A DNA stretch of 16,494 bases from Gemmiger_A avium. Its GTDB lineage: Bacteria; Bacillota; Clostridia; Oscillospirales; Ruminococcaceae. The stretch covers positions 1 through 16,494 of the forward strand of contig DXFE01000004.1 of the NCBI GenBank assembly GCA_019114585.1, given 5' to 3'. Positions 7,887-14,573 of this stretch are shown piece after piece (the stretch's first letter is position 1; each line of letters begins with the position of its first letter). The notes below the pieces were generated by a model. That model searched no databases, was not told where the DNA came from, and saw only the letters and a program-made list of their open reading frames with translations. Position numbers and translations under genes: made by a program.

Positions 7887-8636
7887 TTACCACCACTTGA
7901 TCAGATCGGTAACCTGATTGCGCAGCTTGACAAAGTCCGGGCTGGCAATATCCCGGGGACGGGGCAGGTCATTGTCGATGTTGCATTTGATGGTGGTAGG
8001 CTTATTGGTCAGAACCAGAATGCGCTGCCCCATGTACACAGCTTCTTCGATGTTGTGGGTAATAAAGAGCACCGTAGTGCCGGTGCGCTGCCACAGGCTG
8101 ATAAGCTCGTCTTCCAGGTGGTAGCGCAGCTGGATGTCCAGCTGGCCGTAGGGCTCATCCATGAGCAGCAGGTCCGGCTGGGTGGCAAAGGCGCGGGCGA
8201 TCACCACCCGCTGCAGCATACTGGCGGACAGCTGATCCGGATAGTATTTGCGGTATTTGGTCAGGCCCACGATGTCCAGATACTCGTCCACCAGGGCCTT
8301 GGCCTTGCTCTTTTCCACACCCTTGATATCCAGGCCGAAGCCCACGTTTTCTTCCACCGTCAGCCAGGGCATGGTGGAATACTCCTGGAAAATATAGGCG
8401 ATGTTGTGTTTTTTCAGGTCCACCGGTTCCCCGTCCAGCAGGATCTCGCCCTTGGTGGGCTCGTACAGACGGGTCAGGCTGTTCAGAAAGGTGGTTTTGC
8501 CGCAGCCGGTGGGGCCCACGATGCACAGGAACTCGCCGGCTTTCACATCGAAGGAGATGTCGTTGAGCACCAGCAGATCGCCGAACTGCTTGGTGAGGTT
8601 GCGAACCCGTACCTTGGGCTGGTTGTTCTCTTGCAT
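7887..8636 (-). CDS. NitT/TauT-type ABC importer ATPase, degenerate signature motif
   Basis: A 249-residue ATPase of the SsuB/TauB/NrtD class. Walker A is GPTGCGKTTF, the Q-loop is IFQEYS, Walker B is LLLMDEP, the D-loop is GQLD and the H-loop is ITHNIEEA. All are intact. The ABC signature, however, reads LSASMLQR instead of the usual LSGGMxQR, so both signature glycines are replaced. The partner ATPase encoded next to it has the reverse pattern (good signature, altered Walker A and H-loop). The pair would therefore form one normal and one degenerate ATP site. It is the last gene of the importer operon, 16 bases after the other ATPase gene. A GGAG-type ribosome site precedes the ATG. It shares a similar C-terminal tail (PRPRDIASPDF) with its partner, so the two are diverged paralogues. 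Confidence 0.92.
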   Translation of the reverse strand: MQENNQPKVRVRNLTKQFGDLLVLNDISFDVKAGEFLCIVGPTGCGKTTFLNSLTRLYEPTKGEILLDGEPVDLKKHNIAYIFQEYSTMPWLTVEENVGFGLDIKGVEKSKAKALVDEYLDIVGLTKYRKYYPDQLSASMLQRVVIARAFATQPDLLLMDEPYGQLDIQLRYHLEDELISLWQRTGTTVLFITHNIEEAVYMGQRILVLTNKPTTIKCNIDNDLPRPRDIASPDFVKLRNQVTDLIKWW

Positions 8637-8652
8637 GGTTTGCTCTCCTCTC

Positions 8653-9438
8653 TCACAGCGTCAGATCCATGTTCTCGGTGATCTCCTGGCGCAGGCGCAG
8701 GAATTCGGGATCGGTGTAGTCCCGGGGATGGGGCATATCGATCACGTACTCTTTTTTGATGTGGGTAGGGCAGTTGGTCAGCAGGATGATCCGGTCGGCC
8801 AGGAACAGCGCTTCCTCGATGTTGTTGGTAACAAAGACCACGGTGCGCTTTTCCTTCTGCCAGATGCGCTGCAGCTCCTCTTCCATCATGTAGCGGGTCT
8901 GGGCGTCCAGATGCCCAAAGGGTTCATCCATCAGCATGATGTCGGGCTGGTTGGCATAGGCGCGGGCAATGCCCACGCGCTGGCGCATGCCGCCGGACAG
9001 CTGGCTGGGATAACTCTTTTCAAAACCGGTCAGGCCCACCAGTTCCAGATACTTTTTGATACGTTCGGCCCGCTCGGTCTTGGACATGTGGCGGACCTTC
9101 GGGCCAAAGCCCACATTGTCCTCCACCGTCATCCAGGGGAACAGGGAGGTTTTCTGGTAGACCACGCCGCGGGCAGGCGCCGGGCCGGTGACCTTTGTGC
9201 CCCGGTCATAGACCTCGCCCTCGGTGGGCAGATCCAACCCCGCCAGAATGTTCAGCAGGGTGGTTTTGCCGCACTGGCCTGCGCCGAACAGAACCAGAAA
9301 CTCGTTTTCGCGAACGGTAAAGTCCACGCCGCGCAGTACCTCGTTGTCCGGCCCGCCGTTATAGCCCTTGAAGGTGCGGCCCACGTTGCGGCACTCCAGT
9401 ACCACGTTGCCGGTCACATTCCCTTTTGCTCGTTCCAT
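8653..9438 (-). CDS. NitT/TauT-type ABC importer ATPase, altered Walker A and H-loop
   Basis: A 261-residue ATPase. The signature is canonical (LSGGMRQRVGIARA), Walker B is IMLMDEP with the catalytic Glu present, and the D-loop is GHLD. Two sites deviate. Walker A reads GAGQCGKTT, with Gln where the fourth position is normally Gly. The H-loop reads FVTNNIEEA, with Asn in place of the switch His (codon AAC where the partner has CAC). Combined with the defective signature of the partner, these changes fall in the same composite ATP site. ATG 9438 is preferred over GTG 9444 because GAGGAG lies about 9 bases before the ATG but only 3 before the GTG. The start overlaps the upstream permease gene by 25 bases, so translation is coupled. 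It powers uptake together with the two permeases. Confidence 0.92.
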   Translation of the reverse strand: MERAKGNVTGNVVLECRNVGRTFKGYNGGPDNEVLRGVDFTVRENEFLVLFGAGQCGKTTLLNILAGLDLPTEGEVYDRGTKVTGPAPARGVVYQKTSLFPWMTVEDNVGFGPKVRHMSKTERAERIKKYLELVGLTGFEKSYPSQLSGGMRQRVGIARAYANQPDIMLMDEPFGHLDAQTRYMMEEELQRIWQKEKRTVVFVTNNIEEALFLADRIILLTNCPTHIKKEYVIDMPHPRDYTDPEFLRLRQEITENMDLTL

Positions 9439-10217
9439 GCGCACAGTCTCCTCTCCAAAGCACTTGTCAGGTTGGCCAGTACAAAGCCCACGATACCGAT
9501 GGCCACAATGCCCACCATGATCTGGACGGTATTGCCGGTGTTCATGCCGCGCACGATCATCCAGCCCACGCCCTCGTTGGACTGGATCATCTCGGCGCCC
9601 ACCACCGCGCTCCAGCCGGCGGTGACGGCGATCTGCAGGCCCGCAAAGATGTACGGTACCGAGCTGGGCAGCACGATCTCAAAGAAAACCTGCCGCTCGC
9701 TGGCGCCCAGCATCCGGGCGGCGCCGATCAGTTCCGGATCCACGTTTTTGGCGCCGTCGTAGGTGTTGACGGTGATGAAGCAGAAGCAGCCCAGGAAGAT
9801 GATGAAGAATTTGCCGGTATCGCTCAAACCGAACCACAGGATGGACAGAGGAATCCAGGCCAGCGGCGGGATGGGGCGGATGAACTCGAACAGGGGCTTG
9901 AAGATTGCCTCGATCAGGCGGGAGTAGCCCATACCCACGCCCAGGGAAATGCCGATGATGGTGGCAAAGAAGAAGGCTACCGCCACCCGGTACAGGCTGA
10001 CGCCGATATGGGCCAGCATGGTGTGCTTGCCGATGGGTTCCACAAAGCTGCGGGCAAAGGCAGCCAGCACCTCGCTGGCTGGCGGCAGGAACATGGACGC
10101 GCTGGTGAAGCGGGCAACCAGTTCCCAGACCACCAGAAGTGTCAGCAGAGAGATAATGGTATAGATGACGGTCAGCTGTTTGATGCTGAACCGGCTTTTG
10201 GACGTGGTATCAATCAT
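9414..10217 (-). CDS. NitT/TauT-type ABC importer permease (second)
   Basis: A 267-residue inner-membrane permease of the BPD_transp_1 fold with about six hydrophobic segments. The first is at about residues 15-35. The family markers are FEFIRPIPPLAWIPL and the cytoplasmic coupling (EAA) loop GAARMLGASERQVFFEIVLP. Its ATG overlaps the stop of the preceding permease gene as ATGA (10217-10214), and GGGAG precedes it by 8 bases. It is a clear but distant paralogue of that permease, so the translocation pore is expected to be a heterodimer. The family moves sulfonates, nitrate, cyanate, thiamine precursors and related small anions or heterocycles. Which one applies here is not visible. Confidence 0.92.
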   Translation of the reverse strand: MIDTTSKSRFSIKQLTVIYTIISLLTLLVVWELVARFTSASMFLPPASEVLAAFARSFVEPIGKHTMLAHIGVSLYRVAVAFFFATIIGISLGVGMGYSRLIEAIFKPLFEFIRPIPPLAWIPLSILWFGLSDTGKFFIIFLGCFCFITVNTYDGAKNVDPELIGAARMLGASERQVFFEIVLPSSVPYIFAGLQIAVTAGWSAVVGAEMIQSNEGVGWMIVRGMNTGNTVQIMVGIVAIGIVGFVLANLTSALERRLCAWNEQKGM

Positions 10218-11005
10218 CCTTTTTTCTCCCTCCCGATGAATTTTTTCTGCAGCTTCTCCAGTACGGCGTTCAGCACCAGGCCCACAAAGCCGATGGTGAG
10301 CATACCCACGATGATCACGTCGGGGCGGCCCAGCAGGCGGGCCATCTGGATCATGTAGCCCAGACCCTTGGTGGCGGCCAGCATCTCAGCGGCGACCAGG
10401 GCCACCCAGGCGGAGCCCAGGGCCAGGCGCAGGCCGGTGAAGATCATGGGCAGCGCGGTGGGGATGGCCACCTTAAACAGCAGCTGCCGGTTGGTGGCGC
10501 CGAAGGTTTTGCCCACCCACAGGTGCACCTGACTGGTGCGGCGGATACCGGTGTAGGAGTTGACGGTGGCGCTGATAAAGGCAGCAAAGAAGATGATGCC
10601 CACCTTGGAGGCATAGCCAATGCCCAGCCACAGGATCATCAGGGGGATCCAGGCCAGGGCGGGCACCGGGCGAATGATGTCGAACAGGGGTTTGGCAAAC
10701 AGCTCGAACCGGCGGCTCCAGGCCATGCCGATACCCAGCGGCACACCGATCACCACGCCTACTACGTAACCGCCCAGGGCGATTTTCAGGCTGGACCAGA
10801 TATTTTCAAACAGGGTGGCGCCGTCGGGGACGGTACCGCCGGTGAGTTTGTAGACAAAGGTCTCCAGGATCTTGGTGGGGCTGGGCAGCATCACTGGGCT
10901 TACCAGATGGAACACATCGGTGACCAGCTGCCAGACCAGCAATACAAACAGGAATGAGCACACCGAGATCAGGCTGTATTTGTGCTTTTGCAAAAACTGC
11001 TTCAT
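10214..11005 (-). CDS. NitT/TauT-type ABC importer permease (first)
   Basis: A 263-residue permease with a first membrane segment at about residues 11-30 and the family block FDIIRPVPALAWIPLMILWLG. Its coupling loop reads HLWVGKTFGATNRQLLFKVA. The Gly-Ala-x(n)-Leu part is kept, but the leading EAA is replaced by WVG, unlike the second permease. The start ATG has only a weak ribosome site (AAAGG about 11 bases away), and a strong hairpin precedes it. Lower translation than the binding protein would be normal for such operons. It forms the pore with the second permease, with one ATPase docking to each. Confidence 0.9.
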   Translation of the reverse strand: MKQFLQKHKYSLISVCSFLFVLLVWQLVTDVFHLVSPVMLPSPTKILETFVYKLTGGTVPDGATLFENIWSSLKIALGGYVVGVVIGVPLGIGMAWSRRFELFAKPLFDIIRPVPALAWIPLMILWLGIGYASKVGIIFFAAFISATVNSYTGIRRTSQVHLWVGKTFGATNRQLLFKVAIPTALPMIFTGLRLALGSAWVALVAAEMLAATKGLGYMIQMARLLGRPDVIIVGMLTIGFVGLVLNAVLEKLQKKFIGREKKG

Positions 11006-11041
11006 TCGCTCTTCACGCCTTTCTCAATCATGGTAGGGAAA

Positions 11042-11078
11042 GGGCCGGCGGCCGCTCGCATGAGCTGCCGGCCGGCCC
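11042..11078 (-). terminator. Hairpin between binding-protein and permease genes
   Basis: Outer arms GGGCCGGC/GCCGGCCC (8 bp perfect) enclose a further stem with GCTC/GAGC around a 4-base loop. On the minus strand it is followed by TTTCCC, too short a T run for full termination. Stems like this after a binding-protein gene usually protect its mRNA end or partly terminate, so the binding protein is made in excess. Confidence 0.55.
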
Positions 11079-11102
11079 GTCTTTCTTACGCAGGGAGAGC
11101 AA

Positions 11103-12158
11103 TCAGCCTTCCTGATATGCCTTTACAAAGGTGTTGTCCACGTTGGTGGTGAACTTGTCCAGCGCGCTGTCTTCCAGCTGGCCCTGGCTTACGTAGAACT
11201 CGCCCAGTTCCTTGGCAAAGTTGCCCAGGGTGCGGCCCTTCCAGTCTTCCTTGACCAGCCACTTCACGCGGCCCAGGTCGGAAGCGCAGTTCTCACGGCT
11301 GGTTTCCATACCGGACTCTTTCAGGAACTCCACCAGCAGATCGGTGGCCATCTCTTCATCGGCAGCCAGCGCGGCGTTGGCTTCCAGCACGCAGTCCACG
11401 TACTTCTGCACCAGTTCCGGCTTGCCTTCCACAGCCTTGCGGTTGGCCACGATCTGGTCCACATAGCGGGTGCCCAGGTCAGCCAGGTTGGCTACCTGCA
11501 CCATGCCGTCGTTGACTGCGTCAAAGAAGGTGGGAACGTTCAGGGAAGCCGCATCGCCCTGGCCGGCCTGCAGCGCCTGATAGGCCTGCACGGTGTCCAT
11601 GTTGACGATGTTCACGTCGGTGGCTTCCATGCCCAGCTTCTCCAGCCATTTCAGAACGGTGAAGTGCTGCGCGGTACCCACGGGGCACAGGATGGTGATG
11701 CCGGTAACGGTGTCCGGGCTGCCCAGCACAGAGGGGTAAGAGGGATTGTAGCCGGTGTCCTGGGCTACGGGGCTGTCCGGAGTTACGAACACGCCCTGGC
11801 CGTCGGTGGACTCCAGAACCTCGCCGATGATCATCTCATCGTAGTTAGCCATGCCGGTAACGGCTGCGGCGCCCATATGGCCCACATCCCACAGATCAGC
11901 GGCCAGCGCCTCGTTCATGGGCGCGCCGGTATCGAACATGGTAACTTCCATCTTGAAGCCGGCGGCCACGTCCAGGCCGTTCTTCTGGATGTAGTAGGTG
12001 GGCAGGCTGGTGATGGTGGGCATTGCCGCCACCCGCAGCACGGGCAGGTCACCGTCCTCACCGGTGCTGCCGCCGTTGTTGCCGCCGTTGCCGGAACCGC
12101 AGGCAACCAGAGAGAAAGCCATCAGACCGGCCAGTGCAAGCGCGATCAATTTTTTCAT
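11103..12158 (-). CDS. NitT/TauT-type ABC importer substrate-binding lipoprotein
   Basis: A 351-residue secreted lipoprotein. The signal is a Lys-rich start, a hydrophobic stretch and the lipobox LVAC with Cys20 as the lipidated residue. A Gly/Asn-rich tether follows (residues 21-36). The mature domain starts LRVAAMPTITSLPTYYIQK and fits the NMT1/SsuA/THI5-like fold, with TMFDTGAPMNEALAADLWDVGHMG as a typical early ligand-site region (quoted here only by its ends: TMFDTGAPM and WDVGHMG). It should be anchored outside the membrane and hand its ligand to the permease pair. AGGAGG lies 8-9 bases before the ATG. It is the first gene of the importer operon. Relatives bind taurine, alkanesulfonates, nitrate, pyrimidine precursors or aromatic acids. 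The sulfatase neighbours make an organosulfur ligand attractive but unproven. Confidence 0.92.
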   Translation of the reverse strand: MKKLIALALAGLMAFSLVACGSGNGGNNGGSTGEDGDLPVLRVAAMPTITSLPTYYIQKNGLDVAAGFKMEVTMFDTGAPMNEALAADLWDVGHMGAAAVTGMANYDEMIIGEVLESTDGQGVFVTPDSPVAQDTGYNPSYPSVLGSPDTVTGITILCPVGTAQHFTVLKWLEKLGMEATDVNIVNMDTVQAYQALQAGQGDAASLNVPTFFDAVNDGMVQVANLADLGTRYVDQIVANRKAVEGKPELVQKYVDCVLEANAALAADEEMATDLLVEFLKESGMETSRENCASDLGRVKWLVKEDWKGRTLGNFAKELGEFYVSQGQLEDSALDKFTTNVDNTFVKAYQEG

Positions 12159-12218
12159 GGGATACTCCTCCTTGTTTCCTCATGGATGTGCGCGGTGTAA
12201 TGTCCGCGTCTTTCTGAC

Positions 12219-12227
12219 ATTATGATA
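12219..12227 (-). promoter_or_regulatory. Candidate -10 region of the importer operon
   Basis: On the minus strand TTGGTATCATAATG contains TATCAT preceded by TGG (extended -10 type) and the overlapping CATAAT. No convincing -35 is found at 16-18 bases, where the sequence is GC-rich. An activator could be needed. It lies about 60-70 bases before the binding-protein ATG. Confidence 0.35.
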
Positions 12228-12256
12228 CCAAATCCCCCCGCCGGGCGGCTTTTTGG

Positions 12257-12325
12257 TTTTTTTACCTTTTCCTCACCATTTTACCTGTGTTTTCACTTTT
12301 TTTACATTCATTGTTATATTTTTAC
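12257..12325. repeat. Phased T-tract/TTTTAC repeats upstream of the importer operon
   Basis: Within the 311-base gap between the M56-M23 gene and the binding-protein gene, the plus strand has four T-runs each ending in AC. The A falls at 12264, 12283, 12304 and 12324, spacings of 19, 21 and 20 bases, or about two helical turns. A variant TTTTCAC is at 12290-12296. Such phasing can bend DNA or present repeated protein sites on one face. The remainder of the gap holds the terminator at 12392-12419 and AT-rich DNA, with no gene seen. Confidence 0.4.
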
Positions 12326-12391
12326 TTTTCCAGATTTCATATCATCCAGATTCACAGCACCAAACGGAAAAATATTGGGCAATCCGCACAC

Positions 12392-12419
12392 AAAAAAGGC
12401 CCTGCGCCCAACGCAGGGC
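12392..12419 (-). terminator. Intrinsic terminator of the BlaI/M56-M23 operon
   Basis: On the minus strand GCCCTGCG and CGCAGGGC form a perfect 8-bp stem around TTGGG, followed by CTTTTTTG. It lies about 50 bases after the stop codon of the M56-M23 gene and cleanly separates that operon from the importer. Confidence 0.9.
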
Positions 12420-12469
12420 ACAGGACGTTTTTGGGGTTCATGGTATGGGGAGCAGACGCACAGGGATGG

Positions 12470-14086
12470 TTATGGCTCTGTACCGGATGCGGCGGACGGG
12501 TCTTCCGAGTTTTGTTCCTCCTCAATCTCCGGAACTTTCCCGTTGCTGAACAAAATATAGGGATTGAAGCGGCTTCCGTCCTGCAAGACTTCCCAATGCA
12601 GATGGGTACCGGTGGATCGACCACTGGATCCCATATAGCCGATCAACTGACCTTTTTCCACTGTATCGCCCTTTTCCACTGCTACACCGGACAGGTGGGC
12701 ATACACGCTCTGCAAACCATCTCCGTGATCCATAGTCACATGGATACCATAGGCCCATTGAGCCGCTACATCCTCCGTTCCTTCCTCGTTCGAACAACCG
12801 GCGGCAACTATCGTACCGTCCTGAATGGCATAGATGGGAGTTTCATATTCCCCCAATATGTCGACGCCTTTGTGGCTTTGTTCTCCTTCTTCCTTTCCCA
12901 CATAAAAGCCGCGGCTTATCCGGTAAGAACTGGGCACCGGCCAGGTAAAGCCCGTGTTGGCGGCAGCCGGTTCGCCCGATCCTGCGGCCGGGCCGGATGC
13001 GTCGGTATCCGCATCAAAGGTGGACGGGTTGCTCTGCGGTTCGGGGACGCTCAGATCCCCCGGCACCGAAGCGGATTCCGGGGCGGAGGCGCCGTGTTCG
13101 GTGGAAAAGGCCGCCGGATCGGATCCGGCCAGGGACGAACTTTCCGGCTGTGTGGTACAGGCGGTAAATAAACTGCAGGCCAGCACCGCGGCGCAGAGCA
13201 GCGCGGGCAGCGCCAGCAGGGATTTTTTCGGGGTACGCATATCCAACATCTCCTTGAAACGGGTCTGCGCCGCCCGCCCCGGCCCGCACAGCGGCGCCGA
13301 GAGCGCCGCCTGCCGCCGCGCGTTCTTCAGGGCGGCGAGCACCGTCTCCCCATAGCGCAGCCGGTAAGGCAGGGGTTTGTTTTGCAGCACCGCCGCGTCG
13401 CAGGCCCTCTCCATATCCTGCCGGGCGGCCAGGGCCATCCGGTGGACAACAGGATTGAACCAGTGGAGAGTCTGGGCGGCCAGCAAAAGCAGCTGGAACC
13501 ACAGATCCCCCGCGCGGATATGGTGCCGCTCATGAGCCAGAACGAACGGCAGATCGTCAGGAGCGAGAGAAACCGGCAGGTACACCGCCGGGCGCAGCAG
13601 ACCGACCGTAACCGGTACCCGTGCGCCCGGGGAACGGTAGATCCGGCCCCAGAGCGGCAGCCGAACCCGGCACCGGCACAGCTGCCGACAGAATACCAGA
13701 TGGCGCGTCAGCTGCACCGCGACAAAGCACAATGCCCCCAGCGCCCACAGGATTATCAGCAGTTCCGACAGAGACGGGCCCGTCGCCGGGGGCGGGCTTG
13801 CCGCGGCCGCTGTGTCCAGCCGCAGCGGGATACCCGGCACACGTTCCGGCTGCACCAGCACCGGCGCGCTCCAGGCGGGCGGTTCGGGGCGGGAAGCCGC
13901 CAGCCGCGGCAGCGTCAGCCGCACCGGTACCGCGCAGCGAACCGCCAGCACCAGCCAGGCCAGGCGCAGCGCCCGGGCTGCCTGGCGGTTTTGCAGCAGC
14001 CAGCGGCGGGCCGCCAGCAGCAGGACCGCCAGTACCGTCACCCAGGGGGTAAACAGCAGCACCGCCTCAAAGGTTTTCGTCAGCAT
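12470..14086 (-). CDS. BlaR1-like M56 protease fused to an M23 (LytM) peptidase
   Basis: A 538-residue membrane protein. Residues 1-312 resemble the BlaR1/MecR1 membrane part. They include hydrophobic segments near 8-26 and 108-128, the zinc protease motif HERHH at His185-His189 in VLAHERHHIRAGD, a hydrophobic stretch after it, and a last membrane segment at about 290-312 (LLALPALLCAAVLACSLF). A Ser/Ala/Pro-rich linker spans about 313-385. Residues 386-538 hold an M23 peptidase with all zinc ligands: SHKGVDI (His405, Asp409) and GTHLHWEV (His495, His497). In BlaR1 topology the C-terminal domain faces outside, so the M23 domain takes the place of the beta-lactam-binding sensor. GGGAGG precedes the ATG, and the gene overlaps the repressor gene by 20 bases. 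Likely role: sense or process peptidoglycan outside, then activate the inner M56 protease to destroy the repressor. Confidence 0.92.
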   Translation of the reverse strand: MLTKTFEAVLLFTPWVTVLAVLLLAARRWLLQNRQAARALRLAWLVLAVRCAVPVRLTLPRLAASRPEPPAWSAPVLVQPERVPGIPLRLDTAAAASPPPATGPSLSELLIILWALGALCFVAVQLTRHLVFCRQLCRCRVRLPLWGRIYRSPGARVPVTVGLLRPAVYLPVSLAPDDLPFVLAHERHHIRAGDLWFQLLLLAAQTLHWFNPVVHRMALAARQDMERACDAAVLQNKPLPYRLRYGETVLAALKNARRQAALSAPLCGPGRAAQTRFKEMLDMRTPKKSLLALPALLCAAVLACSLFTACTTQPESSSLAGSDPAAFSTEHGASAPESASVPGDLSVPEPQSNPSTFDADTDASGPAAGSGEPAAANTGFTWPVPSSYRISRGFYVGKEEGEQSHKGVDILGEYETPIYAIQDGTIVAAGCSNEEGTEDVAAQWAYGIHVTMDHGDGLQSVYAHLSGVAVEKGDTVEKGQLIGYMGSSGRSTGTHLHWEVLQDGSRFNPYILFSNGKVPEIEEEQNSEDPSAASGTEP

Positions 14087-14471
14087 GATCCTCCCTCGCT
14101 TTGCGCAGAATGGCTTCCAGCGCGGCGATATCCTCCCCGGTCAGGCTGCCGTCCTCCACCAGGGAGGCCACCAGCTTCTGCGGCGAACCGCCGAAAAAGC
14201 GGTGCAGCAGACCGCCGGTTTCCCGGCGGCGGTACTCCGCCTCCGCCACCAGCGGCTGATACAGGGTAAACCGCCCCTGCCGGGTAACCTGCACATAACC
14301 CTTTTCCTCCAGCCGGCCCAGCAGCACCTTGAGGGTGGACAGGGTCCAGCTGTGTACAGGCTGCAGATCCTCCAGCAGGCGGGCTGTGCGCACCGGCTGG
14401 GTGCACTTCCAAAGGCAGAGCATGATGTCCAGCTCCGCCGCGGTCAATCGCTCCTGCGTGTTGTTGTTCAA
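14067..14471 (-). CDS. BlaI/MecI/CopY-family repressor
   Basis: A 134-residue winged-helix repressor. The N-terminal part has LTAAELDIMLCLWKCTQPV, then the recognition region HSWTLSTLKVLLGRLEEKGYV, then the wing VTRQGRFTLYQPLV. This order and length match BlaI/MecI. The C-terminal half is helical and probably dimerises. It carries the region that the M56 partner would cut. Start: TTG 14471 is chosen, because AAAGGAG lies about 9 bases upstream and the protein then begins just before the conserved domain. The longer frame to 14537 would begin in the -35 box. It should repress its own operon through the dyads at 14490-14558 and be inactivated by the membrane protease encoded downstream. Confidence 0.9.
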   Translation of the reverse strand: MNNNTQERLTAAELDIMLCLWKCTQPVRTARLLEDLQPVHSWTLSTLKVLLGRLEEKGYVQVTRQGRFTLYQPLVAEAEYRRRETGGLLHRFFGGSPQKLVASLVEDGSLTGEDIAALEAILRKAREDHADENL

Positions 14472-14489
14472 AGAGAGCCTCTCCTTTCG

Positions 14490-14499
14490 GACACTTGTC
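14490..14499. promoter_or_regulatory. BlaI-type operator 1
   Basis: GACACTTGTC is a GACA-N2-TGTC dyad located between the -10 box and the repressor start, near or just after the transcription start. It resembles the TACA...TGTA core of BlaI/MecI sites. Confidence 0.6.
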
Positions 14500-14508
14500 G
14501 ACGATTTC

Positions 14509-14537
14509 ATTATAAAATTTTCCGCTACACTTGTCAA
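14509..14537 (-). promoter_or_regulatory. Consensus sigma-A promoter of the BlaI/M56-M23 operon
   Basis: On the minus strand TTGACA (14537-14532) and TATAAT (14514-14509) are separated by 17 bases, a perfect consensus match in both boxes and in spacing. Such a strong promoter implies tight repression. Three BlaI-like dyads overlap or flank it. Confidence 0.9.
14526..14535. promoter_or_regulatory. BlaI-type operator 2
   Basis: TACACTTGTC (TACA-N2-TGTC) overlaps the -35 box. Together with operator 3 it belongs to a larger inverted repeat: CCGCTACACTTGTC (14522-14535) against GACAAATGTAGCGG (14549-14562), 13 of 14 bases with a 13-base spacer. Confidence 0.65.
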
Positions 14538-14548
14538 CGAATTTCAGC

Positions 14549-14558
14549 GACAAATGTA
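14549..14558. promoter_or_regulatory. BlaI-type operator 3
   Basis: GACAAATGTA (GACA-N2-TGTA) lies upstream of the -35 box and only 16 bases past the stop codon of the neighbouring kinase gene. It is the mirror arm of operator 2. The dyad centres are 36 and 23 bases apart. Confidence 0.6.
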
Positions 14559-14573
14559 GCGGAGCGTAAAATT

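Noticed and set aside
12234..12263. GC-rich short stem followed by T-runs as a plus-strand terminator
   Set aside because: The stem is only 4-5 bp with a tiny loop, and no plus-strand gene ends there.
14472..14537. N-terminal extension of the BlaI-type repressor starting at TTG 14537
   Set aside because: It starts in the -35 box of a perfect promoter. TTG 14471 has a good ribosome site and gives a normal family length.
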